NCBI GenBank assembly: GCA_021186555.1
Contig: JAJKFL010000039.1
Span: 43,316,597-43,380,596, forward strand
Source: Reticulitermes speratus
Taxonomy: Eukaryota; Arthropoda; Insecta; Blattodea; Rhinotermitidae
Length of the DNA stretch: 64,000 nucleotides
Direction: 5' to 3'
In this document: piece by piece, positions 24,904 to 38,420 of the stretch
How the letters are laid out: each line of letters opens with the position of its first letter
Numbering within the stretch: the stretch's first letter is position 1
Made by a program: the position numbers and the translations under genes
Notes under the pieces: generated by a model
What the model was told of the DNA's origin: nothing
Databases searched by the model: none
The model's input: the letters and a program-made list of their open reading frames with translations, nothing else

Positions 24904-27900
24904 TTTTTCCCCCAATTAATCAATTCATAAACACATTGTGAAATTTTATTTCCTGAAATTTGAAGGAAAAGTTATGAGATATGATTTTTTTTCTAAGAGT
25001 AAGCGTTAAGAATTGAATTCCAAATTTAAAAACCTCGGCAGGCTGCCGTTGCACGGGAGGATTTAAATCCGGCGTTAAAGGGTTGTTAATCTGGCAGGCA
25101 CAGGACCAAATAGGTACCGGATTATTGGATAATTATCAGGCGATACTTGTACTGACCTAAATTGTTACAGGTAATGTTTGTTACTGCTCCAGTACTTGGG
25201 GCTGCTCAACTAATCAGACAGTATTAGATTTGGATATGTCCTTCTGCTGTGTCGGCGTCATGAACGATAGTAATTGGTGCTTCTGTTTGTACTGTAGATA
25301 GTTGACGGTCCGGTGTATGAAGCCATAACCTGTCTTTGATTTTTGCCACTTTCAAGCCTGCTAGTTATTTGAAGCTTCTGTGGGATTGTTAAACTACATG
25401 CATCCTGTTGCCAGCAGTACGTTGTTTATAGACATCTTTGGATCTTTTGAAGCAATTAGTATAGCGCAAGCAAAGAGTAACGCATGCTGCATATAACACA
25501 ACGGAAGTAGAACTAATGTTGATGCTGCAGATTACACCAAGCGAGTGGTGTGATCTGCTAGTTGCTTGTGATGTCACTGGAGTGTGGGCAATACCAACTC
25601 TTGAAAGCTTGTACAGAAGTTTGTGCTAGTGACATAACACAGAGATAACCAAAGTTTAAAGTTACTGAATCAGTATGCATACCGGAAATTACGGTTGGCA
25701 AACCTTTTGGTCTTAGGACTGGATTATGAGGATTTCTGGATTATCATATGTCAGATTAAAGAAATGTTGCTGTACTATAACTTGCGTAGTAATGTCATGA
25801 TTCACACAATCGAATGCTTTGGCAAGATCACAGAACAACTCACTGAAATTCCATTCTTGAGAGCACAGGATTTCGTCTGTGAAGCTGTGTAAGGCTTTGT
25901 TGATGAACCTTTTCTAAACTAAAATTTTTCTCCTTGCAGGGTACTCTTTGAGTTAAAAAAATTCATATACTGTTTTGTTGGATATTTTGGAGAAATCTGT
26001 CGTTGGTGAAACTTGCTTGTAATTGGAAACACAACAGTTATCAACCTTTTTAAAGACAGGTTTAACTTGAATATTTAAGTCGATCTGGGAAAGTTTCTTC
26101 CATAATTGAGTGATTGCAAATATATCTCAGAGGAATACTGATGAAGTCTGTAATTGAATTGAATTGAATAAATTTTTCGTTCCATAAATCCGAATACAGG
26201 TGATAACTTTGGATATAGAACAGGTGTAAAAACTCTTATCATAGAGCTGATACTGTGCAATATACGAGTAATTATCTAGAAACTGAATACAGTTTAGTTT
26301 AGCATTCCCTACTTACATGAAAGTATTCATCTATATTGTAGAAGGAGTGAGCATGTAAGTAATTCTTTAGTGCTGAGTTTAATTGTTTAGTGAAATTACT
26401 TAAATTTTTGATGCTCTGTTAGAGATTGTTGAACACTTATGCCAAATGGGTAAACTCCTTTTTGATATATTGATAAATTTGATGAAGGATGGTGGAAGTT
26501 ATATTTTTGTCTAGTATTTATGTTACGGACATCAGAATTTACTTTGAAATTATCCCTGTTGTTAATTACAAATAGAAGAAGTGATAGTATATATTGCGAT
26601 GCAAGAGGTAGAATATTTAAATTCTTAAATAAATCTCTACATGAGCCTCTGCTTCTGCATACTGCAATAATTCTGATTATTTTATTTTGTACTTTGAAAA
26701 TATTTGTACTGAGAAGAGTTTCCCCAAAATATTGTCCCATAGGAAACAACCAGTGACAAAAATGATGATTTTTTTATGGCCAACAGGTCTGTCAAAAAGT
26801 GTGTATTAGTACCAACAGTTAGTGATGAGAAGGCATGCAGTCTTACAAACAATACCACAAATCCTTCAAAAGAAAAGAAAGAGGAAACTAGTAGTAGTTT
26901 AAAATCTGTAAACAGTAAAGTGCTATAGGTGTACCACCAGAACATACAAGGATTGAGAAACAAAACCAATGAACTGTTATGCTCCTTGCATCCAGTGTTA
27001 CCACACACACTGTGCCTTACAGAACATCATATGACATGACACAACTGGAAATAGATCATATTCACATAGAAAGCTTTAAATTAGGTGCTAAATATTGTAG
27101 GAAGACTAGAAAAAGGAGTGAGTATTCTTGTGCACAAAACTTTAAAATTTGCTAACATCAATTTGGATGATTACTGTAAAGATGAAGATATGGAAGCCTG
27201 TGCTTTGCAAGAAATAACCTCCTTGAATTCCTGCAAGATGTCATCTGAGTTGCTGAACTAAGGGGCTTCCCACACCAACTAACTTTGAGTCATGACTCTT
27301 GGTTAGGTCTCTGATGTGTTCGGCAAATAAAGGAACTCGCAAATCCTCGTTAATTTGCACGTTACTGCTGTACCGAGGTGCACCAGTAGCAATGCGAAGG
27401 CACTTGCATTGAAGAACCTGCAGCTTCCTGACGTGGCTGCAGGAGGCGGACCTCTGATGGGGCGCACACAGTCCATCGTGGGCTGTATGAGCTGTATGTG
27501 GTTGGAATGATGAATTACATCTTAACAAATGCGAAATAAAATGCAAAGGTTATATTTAGATGAGGATTTTGTCCTACATTCTGGTGATGAGAAATGAGCT
27601 CATATTTACTTGTCTCTGCATTTACAACAAGCTTCCCTACTAGATAAATGTGTCTAATAATGGACACACAGCCATATAACTCACCGCATCTTGTTCAGCC
27701 TTTATTAAAGGAAATGATATAGGCTCAGGAATCTCCTCCTCTTGTATATCTATATCTGTGCCGTCTTCAACTCTTATACTGATGACGTCATGTGCATCAT
27801 CAGGTGATGTTACGCTTGTCTCATTACACGAACCTGGTAGAACTTCCAGTGACACTGTGGAGCTCTGTACCACCACCACACCCTTCCTTATCATTCATCA

Positions 27901-29283
27901 GTTCCTCAGTCATGACGAGGAATACACATGCCTCATAACTGCTAGACTTCGAAAGCTCTGACACGGGTCTGAAGCCGAGCCTTGTACTTGTCAAGCCAGG
28001 CTGGTCTTACTTCCCTTTCTAAAGCGAATGCTTAGGGGACTCTGCATGTGTATACTTGTGGGCTGGTGTTTTAACCAAGATGGATCGTAAGTTGAGGGCC
28101 GTTAGCTTAAAGAGGTTATGATATTCCAAATCAGTACATTTACTTCAGTTAGTGAGGAGATAAAATCTGTAACAAACACAGTTAAAGGAATGAATCCCGG
28201 AAGGTAAGAGCAAAATGACTTACATGAAGCCTCACGTAATCACGCAGCCCACTGTGAAGATTACTGTCTTCTGAAATCTTATGTCATAGTCTCAGGTTCC
28301 GTGTTTATTGTTCGAACTAGTATTGGCTCTGGATGCTCTTCTACCTTTATACCAGTTGCTTCTTCAACATTTGTACCTACGATCTCATTTCCATCATCAG
28401 ATGATGTCAGGCATGTCTCAGTACATGAAACTGGGTCACTTCTCAGTGAATATACACAGTTCGCAGCTTCAGTCATTGTAAGTCGAGATGATGATGGCTC
28501 TGTACCATCTACATCTGTGATCCCTTCAAGTTCTACACCAACAACCTGATTTGTAGCATCAGATGACCTCAGACATAACTCAGCACCTGAAGGAGGTTCA
28601 CTTTGCAGCACAGCCATACAGTTAGCACTCACCAGCCTTTCTCTCAGAGCAGGAAATCTCTCTTCAAGCCTGCTGGGTCTCCTACACAAAACAAGCGGTT
28701 TCTCCATCAGGATCAGAGTTCTGCTGCATAAGCAGCTCATACAGCCCACGATGGACTATGCGTGCCCCATCTAGAGGTCCGCCTTCTGCAGCCACGTCAG
28801 GAAGCTGCAGGTTCTTCAATGCAAGTGTCTGTTCATTGCTACTGGTGCACCTCGGTACATCAGTAACGTGCAAATTCACGACGATTTGCGAGTTTCTTTC
28901 TTTGCTGAACACCTCGGAGCCCTAACCGAGAGTTATGACTCAAAGTTATCTGGTGTGGGGAACCCCCTTAGTTCAGCAACTCTGCAGATCTTTACGCTGA
29001 CTGAGGGCTGACCCCCGTCGCCTAGCGTGCGAGCTACGGGGACAAGTCAGCAGAAATGTCGAGGCCGCCCGCAAAACGGTGGCCAAGACGACAACGTATC
29101 GTGCCTAGCACTGCTTACCTAGGAACTATTGACTACCTGACTGAGGTTTTCCGTGATTTTTCCTCAGTTCTAAGGTGAATGTAAGGTGTAATAAAAAGTT
29201 GGGGCATGGCCCCCTCAAACCCCCCCCCCCCCGGTAACGGTGGTTTCATACGTGTACTATGTTATAGACGATCGAATATAATA
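24904..29283 (+). repeat. Macrosatellite unit 6 of 8 (4380 bp)
   Basis: RT C-terminal frame (minus) 26396-26749; jockey (minus) 27241-27546; acidic frames (minus) 27640-27894 and 28279-28749. Poly-C of 13 (29220-29232). A one-base deletion near 27457 makes this jockey frame run on further than in its neighbours. Confidence 0.95.
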
Positions 29284-32200
29284 TTTTTCCCCCAATTAAT
29301 CAATTCATAAACACATTGTGAAATTTTATTTCCTGAAATTTGAAGGAAAAGTGTATGAGATATGATTTTTTTTCTAAGAGTAAGCGTTAAGAATTGAATT
29401 CCAAATTTAAAAACCTCGGCAGGCTGCCGTTGCACGGGAGGATTTAAATCCGGCGTTAAAGGGTTGTTAATCTGGCAGGCACAGGACCAAATAGGTACCG
29501 GATTATTGGATAATTATCAGGCGATACTTGTACTGACCTAAATTGTTACAGGTAATGTTTGTTACTGCTCCAGTACTTGGGGCTGCTCAACTAATCAGAC
29601 AGTATTAGATTTGGATATGTCCTTCTGCTGTGTCGGCGTCATGAACGATAGTAATTGGTGCTTCTGTTTGTACTGTAGATAGTTGACGGTCCGGTGTATG
29701 AAGCCATAACCTGTCTTTGATTTTTGCCACTTTCAAGCCTGCTAGTTATTTGAAGCTTCTGTGGGATTGTTAAACTACATGCATCCTGTTGCCAGCAGTA
29801 CGTTGTTTATAGACATCTTTGGATCTTTGAAGCAATTAGTATAGCGCAAGCAAAGAGTAACGCATGCTGCATATAACACAACGGAAGTAGAACTAATGTT
29901 GATGCTGCAGATTGCACCAAGCGAGTGGTGTGATCTGCTAGTTGCTTGTGATGTCACTGGAGTGTGGGCAATACCAACTCTTGAAAGCTTGTACAGAAGT
30001 TTGTGCTAGTGACATAACACAGAGATAACCAGAGTTTAAAGTTACTGAATCAGTATGCATACCGGAAATTACGGTTGGCAAACCTTTTGGTCTTAGGACT
30101 GGATTATGAGGATTTCTGGATTATCATATGTCAGATTAAAGAAATGTTGCTGTACTATAACTTGCGTAGTAATGTCATGATTCACACAATCGAATGCTTT
30201 GGCAAGATCACAGAACAACTCACTGAAATTCCATTCTTGAGAGCACAGGATTTCGTCTGTGAAGCTGTGTAAGGCTTTGTTGATGAACCTTTTCTAAACT
30301 AAAATTTTTCTCCTTGCAGGGTACTCTTTGAGTTAAAAAAATTCATATACTGTTTTGTTGGATATTTTGGAGAAATCTGTCGTTGGTGAAACTTGCTTGT
30401 AATTGGAAACACAACAGTTATCAACCTTTTTAAAGACAGGTTTAACTTGAATATTTAAGTCGATCTGGGAAAGTTTCTTCCATAATTGAGTGATTGCAAA
30501 TATATCTCAGAGGAATACTGATGAAGTCTGTAATTGAATTGAATTGAATAGAATTTATTTACGTTCCATAAATCGAATACAGGTGATAACTTTGGATATA
30601 GAACAGGTGTAAAAACTCTTATCATAGAGCTGATACTGTGCAATATACGAGTAATTATCTAGAAACTGAATACAGTTTAGTTTAGCATTCCCTACTTACA
30701 TGAAAGTATTCATCTATATTGTAGAAGGAGTGAGCATGTAAGTAATTCTTTAGTGCTGAGTTTAATTGTTTAGTGAAATTACTTAAATTTTTGATGCTCT
30801 GTTAGAGATTGTTGAACACTTATGCCAAATGGGTAAACTCCTTTTTGATATATTGATAAATTTGATGAAGGATGGTGGAAGTTATATTTTTGTCTAGTAT
30901 TTATGTTACGGACATCAGAATTTACTTTGAAATTATCCCTGTTGTTAATTACAAATAGAAGAAGTGATAGTATATATTGCGATGCAAGAGGTAGAATATT
31001 TAAATTCTTAAATAAATCTCTACATGAGCCTCTGCTTCTGCATACTGCAATAATTCTGATTATTTTATTTTGTACTTTGAAAATATTTGTACTGAGAAGA
31101 GTTTCCCCAAAATATTGTCCCATAGGAAACAACCAGTGACAAAAAATGATGATTTTTTTATGGCCAACAGGTCTGTCAAAAAGTGTGTATTAGTACCAAC
31201 AGTTAGTGATGAGAAGGCATGCAGTCTTACAAACAATACCACAAATCCTTCAAAAGAAAAGAAAGAGGAAACTAGTAGTAGTTTAAAATCTGTAAACAGT
31301 AAAGTGCTATAGGTGTACCACCAGAACATACAAGGATTGAGAAACAAAACCAATGAACTGTTATGCTCCTTGCATCCAGTGTTACCACACACACTGTGCC
31401 TTACAGAACATCATATGACATGACACAACTGGAAATAGATCATATTCACATAGAAAGCTTTAAATTAGGTGCTAAATATTGTAGGAAGACTAGAAAAAGG
31501 AGTGAGTATTCTTGTGCACAAAACTTTAAAATTTGCTAACATCAATTTGGATGATTACTGTAAAGATGAAGATATGGAAGCCTGTGCTTTGCAAGAAATA
31601 ACCTCCTTGAATTCCTGCAAGATGTCATCTGAGTTGCTGAACTAAGGGGCTTCCCACACCAACTAACTTTGAGTCATGACTCTTGGTTAGGTCTCTGATG
31701 TGTTCGGCAAATAAAGGAACTCGCAAATCCTCGTTAATTTGCACGTTACTGCTGTACCGAGGTGCACCAGTAGCAATGCGAAGGCACTTGCATTGAAGAA
31801 CCTGCAGCTTCCTGACGTGGCTGCAGGAGGCGGACCTCTGGATGGGGCGCACACAGTCCATCGTGGGCTGTATGAGCTGTATGTGGTTGGAATGATGAAT
31901 TACATCTTAACAAATGCGAAATAAAATGCAAAGGTTATATTTAGATGAGGATTTTGTCCTACATTCTGGTGATGAGAAATGAGCTCATATTTACTTGTCT
32001 CTGCATTTACAACAAGCTTCCCTACTAGATAAATGTGTCTAATAATGGACACACAGCCATATAACTCACCGCATCTTGTTCAGCCTTTATTAAAGGAAAT
32101 GATATAGGCTCAGGAATCTCCTCCTCTTGTATATCTATATCTGTGCCGTCTTCAACTCTTATACTGATGACGTCATGTGCATCATCAGGTGATGTTACGC

Positions 32201-33671
32201 TTGTCTCATTACACGAACCTGGTAGAACTTCCAGTGACACTGTGGAGCTCTGTACCACCACCACACCCTTCCTTATCAATTCATCAGTTCCTCAGTCATG
32301 ACGAGGAATACACATGCCTCATAACTGCTAGACTTCGAAAGCTCTGACACGGGTCTGAAGCCGAGCCTTGTACTTGTCAAGCCAGGCTGGTCTTACTTCC
32401 CTTTCTAAAGCGAATGCTTAGGGGACTCTGCATGTGTTACTTGTGGGCTGGTGTTTTAACCAAGAGGATCGTAAGTTGAGGGCCGTTAGCTTAAAGAGGT
32501 TATGATATTCCAAATCAGTACATTTACTTCAGTTAGTGAGGAGATAAAATCTGTAACAAACACAGTTAAAGGAATGAATCCCGGAAGGTAAGAGCAAAAT
32601 GACTTACATGAAGCCTCAGTAATCACGCAGCCCACTGTGAAGATTACTGTCTTCTGAAATCTTATGTCATAGTCTCAGGTTCCGTGTTTATTGTTCGAAC
32701 TAGTATTGGCTCTGGATGCTCTTCTACCTTTATACCAGTTGCTTCTTCAACATTTGTACCTACGATCTCATTTCCATCATCAGATGATGTCAGGCATGTC
32801 TCAGTACATGAAACTGGGTCACTTCTCAGTGAATATACACAGTTCGCAGCTTCAGTCATTGTAAGTCGAGATGATGATGGCTCTGTACCATCTACATCTG
32901 TGATCCCTTCAAGTTCTACACCAACAACCTGATTTGTAGCATCAGATGACCTCAGACATAACTCAGCACCTGAAGGAGGTTCACTTTGCAGCACAGCCAT
33001 ACAGTTAGCACTCACCAGCCTTTCTCTCAGAGCAGGAAATCTCTCTTCAAGCCTGCTGGGTCTCCTACACAAAACAAGCGGTTTCTCCATCAGGATCAGA
33101 GTTCTGCTGCATAAGCAGCTCATACAGCCCACGATGGACTATGCGTGCCCCATCTAGAGGTCCGCCTTCTGCAGCCACGTCAGGAAGCTGCAGGTTCTTC
33201 AATGCAAGTGTCTGTTCATTGCTACTGGTGCACCTCGGTACATCAGTAACGTGCAAATTCACGACGATTTGCGAGTTTCTTTCTTTGCTGAACACCTCGG
33301 AGCCCTAACCGAGAGTTATGACTCAAAGTTATCTGGTGTGGGGAACCCCCTTAGTTCAGCAACTCTGCAGATCTTTACGCTGACTGAGGGCTGACCCCGT
33401 CGCCTAGCGTGCGAGCTACGGGGACAAGTCAGCAGAAATGTCGAGGCCGCCCGCAAAACGGTGGCCAAGACGACAACGTATCGTGCCTAGCACTGCTTAC
33501 CTAGGAACTATTCGACTACCTGACTGAGGTTTTCCGTGATTTTTCCTCAGTTCTAAGGTGAATGTAAGGTGTAATAAAAAGTTGGGGCATGGCCCGCCTC
33601 AAAAACCACCCCCCCCCCCCGGTAACGGTGGTTTCATACGTGTACTATGTTATAGACGATCGAATATAATC
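29284..33671 (+). repeat. Macrosatellite unit 7 of 8 (4388 bp)
   Basis: RT C-terminal frame (minus) 30779-31132; jockey (minus) from 31625; acidic frames (minus) 32025-32279 and 32662-33132. Poly-C of 12 (33609-33620). It shares deletions with unit 8 (CAAGAGGATCG near 32461; CCTCAGTAATC near 32615) and keeps the TTTATTTACGTTCC LINE tail of the edge units. Confidence 0.95.
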
Positions 33672-36600
33672 TTTTTCCCCCAATTAATCAATTCATAAAC
33701 ACATTGTGAAATTTTATTTCCTGAAATTTGAAGGAAAAGTATATGAGATATGATTTTTTTTCTAAGAGTAAGCTTTAAGAATTGAATTCCAAATTTAAAA
33801 ACCTCGGCAGGCTGCCGTTGCACGGGAGGATTTAAATCCGGCGTTAAAGGGTTGTTAATCTGGCAGGCACAGGACCAAATAGGTACCGGATTATTGGATA
33901 ATTATCAGGCGATACTTGTACTGACCTAAATTGTTACAGGTAATGTTTGTTACTGCTCCAGTACTTGGGGCTGCTCAACTAATCAGACAGTATTAGATTT
34001 GGATATGTCCTTCTGCTGTGTCGCGTCATGAACGATAGTAATTGGTGCTTCTGTTTGTACTGTAGATAGTTGACGGTCCGGTGTATGAAGCCATAACCTG
34101 TCTTTGATTTTTGCCACTTTCAAGCCTGCTAGTTATTTGAAGCTTCTGTGGGATTGTTAAACTACATGCATCCTGTTGCCAGCAGTACGTTGTTTATAGA
34201 CATCTTTGGATCTTTTGAAGCAATTAGTATAGCGCAAGCAAAGAGTAACGCATGCTGCATATAACACAACGGAAGTAGAACTAATGTTGATGCTGCAGAT
34301 TACACCAAGCGAGTGGTGTGATCTGCTAGTTGCTTGTGATGTCACTGGAGTGTGGGCAATACCAACTCTTGAAAGCTTGTACAGAAGTTTGTGCTAGTGA
34401 CATAACACAGAGATAACCAAAGTTTAAAGTTACTGAATCAGTATGCATACCGGAAATTACGGTTGGCAAACCTTTTGGTCTTAGGACTGGATTATGAGGA
34501 TTTCTGGATTATCATATGTCAGATTAAAGAAATGTTGCTGTACTGTAACTTGCGTAGTAATGTCATGATTCACACAATCGAATGCTTTGGCAAGATCACA
34601 GAACAACTCACTGAAATTCCATTCTTGAGAGCACAGGATTTCGTCTGTGAAGCTGTGTAAGGCTTTGTTGATGAACCTTTTCTAAACTAAAATTTTTCTC
34701 CTTGCAGGGTACTCTTTGAGTTAAAAAAATTCATATACTGTTTTGTTGGATATTTTGGAGAAATCTGTCGTTGGTGAAACTTGCTTGTAATTGGAAACAC
34801 AACAGTTATCAACCTTTTTAAATACAGGTTTAACTTGAATATTTAAGTCGATCTGGGAAAGTTTCTTCCATAATTGAGTGATTGCAAATATATCTCAGAG
34901 GAATACTGATGAAGTCTGTAATTGAATTGAATTGAATTGAATTTATTTACGTTCAATAAATCCGAATACAGGTGATAACTTTGGATATAGAACAGGTGTA
35001 AAAACTCTTATAAGAGCTGATACTGTGCAATATACGAGTAATTATCTAGAAACTGAAACAGTTTAGTTTAGCATCCCTACTTACATGAAAGTATTCATCT
35101 ATATTGTAGAAGGAGTGAGCATGTAAGTAATTCTTTAGTGCTGAGTTTAATTGTTTAGTGAAATTACTTAAATTTTTGATGCTCTGTGGGAGATTGTTGA
35201 ACACTTATGCCAAATGGGTAAACTCCTTTTTGATATATTGATAAATTTGATGAAGGATGGTGGAAGTTATATTTTTGTCTAGTATTTATGTTACGGACAT
35301 CAGAATTTACTTTGAATTATCCCTGTTGTTAATTACAAATAGAAGAAGTGATAGTATATATTGCGATGCAAGAGGTAGAATATTTAAATTCTTAAATAAA
35401 TCTCTACATGAGCCTCTGCTTCTGCATACTGCAATAATTCTGATTATTTTATTTTGTACTTTGAAAATATTTGTACTGAGAAGAGTTTCCCCAAAATATT
35501 GTCCATAGGAAACAACCAGTGACAAAAAATGATGATTTTTTTATGGCCAACAGGTCTGTCAAAAAGTGTGTATTAGTACCAACAGTTAGTGATGAGAAGG
35601 CATGCAGTCTTACAAACAATACCACAAATCCTTCAAAAGAAACGAAAGAGGAAACTAGTAGTAGTTTAAAATCTGTAAACAGTAAAGTGCTATAGGTGTA
35701 CCACCAGAACATACAAGGATTGAGAAACAAAACCAATGAACTGTTATGCTCCTTGCATCCAGTGTTACCACACACACTGTTCCTTACAGAACATCATATG
35801 ACATGACACAACTGGAAATAGATCATATTCACATAGAAAGCTTTAAATTAGGTGCTAAATATTGTAGGAAGACTAGAAAAAGGAGTGAGTATTCTTGTGC
35901 ACAAAACTTTAAAATTTGCTAACATCAATTTGGATGATTACTGTAAAGATCAAGATATGGAAGCCTGTGCTTTGCAAGAAATAACCTCCTTGAATTCCTG
36001 CAAGATGTCATCTGAGTTGCTGAACTAAGGGGCTTCCCACACCAACTAACTTTGAGTCATGACTCTTGGTTAGGTCTCTGATGTGTTCGGCAAATAAAGG
36101 AACTCGCAAATCCTCGTTAATTTGCACGTTACTGCTGTACCGAGGTGCACCAGTAGCAATGCGAAGGCACTTGCATTGAAGAACCTTGCAGCTTCCTGAC
36201 GTGGCTGCAGGAGGCGGACCTCTAGATGGGGCGCACACAGTCCATCGTGGGCTGTATGAGCTGTATGTGGTTGGAATGATGAATTACATCTTAACAAATG
36301 TGAAATAAAATGCAAGGTTATATTTAGATGAGGATTTTGTCCTACATTCTGGTGATGAGAAATGAGCTCATATTTACTTGTCTCTGCATTCACAACAAGC
36401 TTCCCTACTAGATAAATGTGTCTAATAATGGACACACAGCCATATAACTCACCGCATCTTGTTCAGCCTTTATTAAAGGAAATGATATAGGCTCAGGAAT
36501 CTCCTCCCCTTGTATATCTATATCTGTGCCGTCTTCAACTCTTATACTGATGACGTCATGTGCATCATCAGGTGATGTTACGCTTGTCTCATTACACGAA

Positions 36601-38062
36601 CCTGGTAGAACTTCCAGTGACACTGTGGAGCTCTGTACCACCACCACACCCTTCCTTATCAATTCATCAGTTCCTCAGTCATGACGAGGAATACACATGC
36701 CTCATAACTGCTAGACTTCGACAGCTCTGACACGGGTCTGAAGCCGAGCCTTGTACTTGTCAAGCCAGGCTGGTCTTACTTCCCTTTCTAAAGCGAATGC
36801 TTAGGGGACTCTGCATGTGTTTACTTGTGGGCTGGTGTTTTAACCAAGAGGATCGTAAGTTGAGGGCCGTTAGCTTAAAGAGGTTATGATATTCCAAATC
36901 AGTACATTTACTTCAGTTAGTGAGGAGATAAAATCTGTAACAAACACAGTTAAAGGAATGAATCCCGGAAGGTAAGAGCAAAATGACTTAATGAAGCCTC
37001 AGTAATCACGCAGCCCACTGTGAAGATTACTGTCTTCTGAAATCTTATGTCATAGTCTCAGGTTCCGTGTTTATTGTTCGAACTAGTATTGGCTCTGGAT
37101 GCTCTTCTACCTTTATACCAGTTGCCTCTTCAACATTTGTACCTACGATCTCAATTCCATCATCAGATGATGTCAGACATGTCTCAGTACATGAAACTGG
37201 GTCACTTCTCAGTGAATATACACAGTTCGCAGCTTCAGTCATTGTAAGTCGAGATGATGATGGCTCTGTACCATCTACATCTGTGATCCCTCAACTTCTA
37301 CACCAACAACCTGATTTGTAGCATCAGATGACCTCAGACATAACTCAGCACCTGAAGGAGGTTCACTTTGCAGCACAGCCATACAGTTAGCACTCACCAG
37401 CCTTTCTCTCAGAGCAGGAAATCTCTCTTCAACCTGCTGGGTCTCCTACACAAAACAAGCGGTTTCTCCATCAGGATCAGAGTTCTGCTGCATAAGCAGC
37501 TCATACAGCCCACGATGGACTATGCGTGCCCCATCTAGAGGTCCGCCTTCTGCAGCCACGTCAGGAAGCTGTAGGTTCTTCAATGCAAGTGTCTGTTCAT
37601 TGCTACTGGTGCACCTCGGTACATCAGTAACGTGCAAATTCACGACGAGATTTGCGAGTTTCTTTCTTTGCTGAACACCTCGGAGCCCTAACCGAGAGTT
37701 ATGACTCAAAATTAGCTGGTGTGGGGAACCCCCTTAGTTCAGCAACTCGGCAGATATTTACGCTGACTGAGGGCTGACCCCCGTCGCCTAGCGCGCGAGC
37801 TATGGGGACAAGTCAGCAGAAATGTCGAGGCCGCCCGCAAAACGGTGGCCAAGACGACAACGTATCGTGCCTAGCACTGCTTACCTAGGCACTATTTGAC
37901 TACCTGACTGAGGTTTTCCGTGATTTTTCCTCAGTTGTAAGGTGAATGTAAGGTGTAATAAAACGTTGGGGCATTGCCCGCCTCAAACCCCCCCCCCCCC
38001 CCCCCCCCCCCCGGTAACGGTGGTTTCATACGTGTACTATGTTATAGATGATCGAATATAAT
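33672..38062 (+). repeat. Macrosatellite unit 8 of 8 (4391 bp)
   Basis: The last and most diverged copy. The RT C-terminal frame is broken (minus fragment 35307-35525); the jockey frame (minus) at 36008-36238 has an extra T near 36186; the acidic frames are 36408-36662 and a shortened 37045-37242, with a frameshift near 37290. Poly-C of 25 (37988-38012). It ends at ATAATA/GCGAAATCG, where the native right flank resumes. Confidence 0.95.
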
Positions 38063-38276
38063 AGCGAAATCGCCACTCTGGGTTCAAACCCAGGGAGTCA
38101 TCCAGCCAAAGTATACCGCCCTTATTAAAAAGACAATACGCTTCTAGAGCTGTAGCCTTTAGCATACCAAGTCACGGCCATTAACTGACACTATAAAGCG
38201 TTAGCGTAAGTGCAATCCCCTGTTATAGTATAAGTTGCCTGTTGTTGAGTCCAGCGTTGCGCTAAAACGCAGGAAT
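36330..38276 (+). repeat. Left arm of a large inverted duplication (unit 8 end plus flank)
   Basis: From about 36330 (the GTCCTACATTCTGG point of unit 8) through the acidic frames, the jockey 3' end, a ~70-bp block (38050-38126) and a LINE 3' UTR piece (38127-38276). The same order recurs reversed at 39172-44310. The arms are clearly diverged, so this is an old rearrangement rather than a read-through assembly fold. Confidence 0.8.
38050..38126 (+). repeat. ~70-bp block, left member of an inverted pair
   Basis: ATAATAGCGAAATCGCC...TATACCGCCCTTATTAAAAAG matches the reverse complement of ~41743-41812 at roughly 85%. It holds CTGGGTTCAAACCCAG, which resembles a tRNA T-arm/B box, but no A box is evident. 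It is the native sequence directly right of the amplified array. Confidence 0.7.
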
Positions 38277-38420
38277 GGCTAAACAGACCGAGGGACGTCG
38301 ACGTGCACTCTGCACAGGTCTCCGCCCTTAGCTCTTTGGTTGGTTGGACAGGGGTCTGTAGTATGCTGGAGCTGCTGCTCCAGTGAGACCGTGGGAGAGT
38401 TCCCACAAGGTTTTATAAGT
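38127..38420 (+). mobile_element. RTE-like LINE 3' UTR fragment, plus strand
   Basis: 38127-38276 is the inverse match of 39172-39310, the 3' UTR of the minus-strand LINE (for example TATAGTATAAGTTGNCTGTT and GTTGTTGAG in both). In the same direction it continues CAGGAATGGCTAAACAGACC, which I take as more of the 3' UTR. The LINE body is missing: the 70-bp block joins almost directly to the 3' UTR. A small dyad, CTGGAGC-TGCT-GCTCCAG, lies at 38366-38383. Confidence 0.55.

Noticed and set aside
38063..38090. tRNA T-arm (GGGTTCAAACCC)
   Set aside because: No A box or cloverleaf around it, and the right-arm copy is mutated in the stem.
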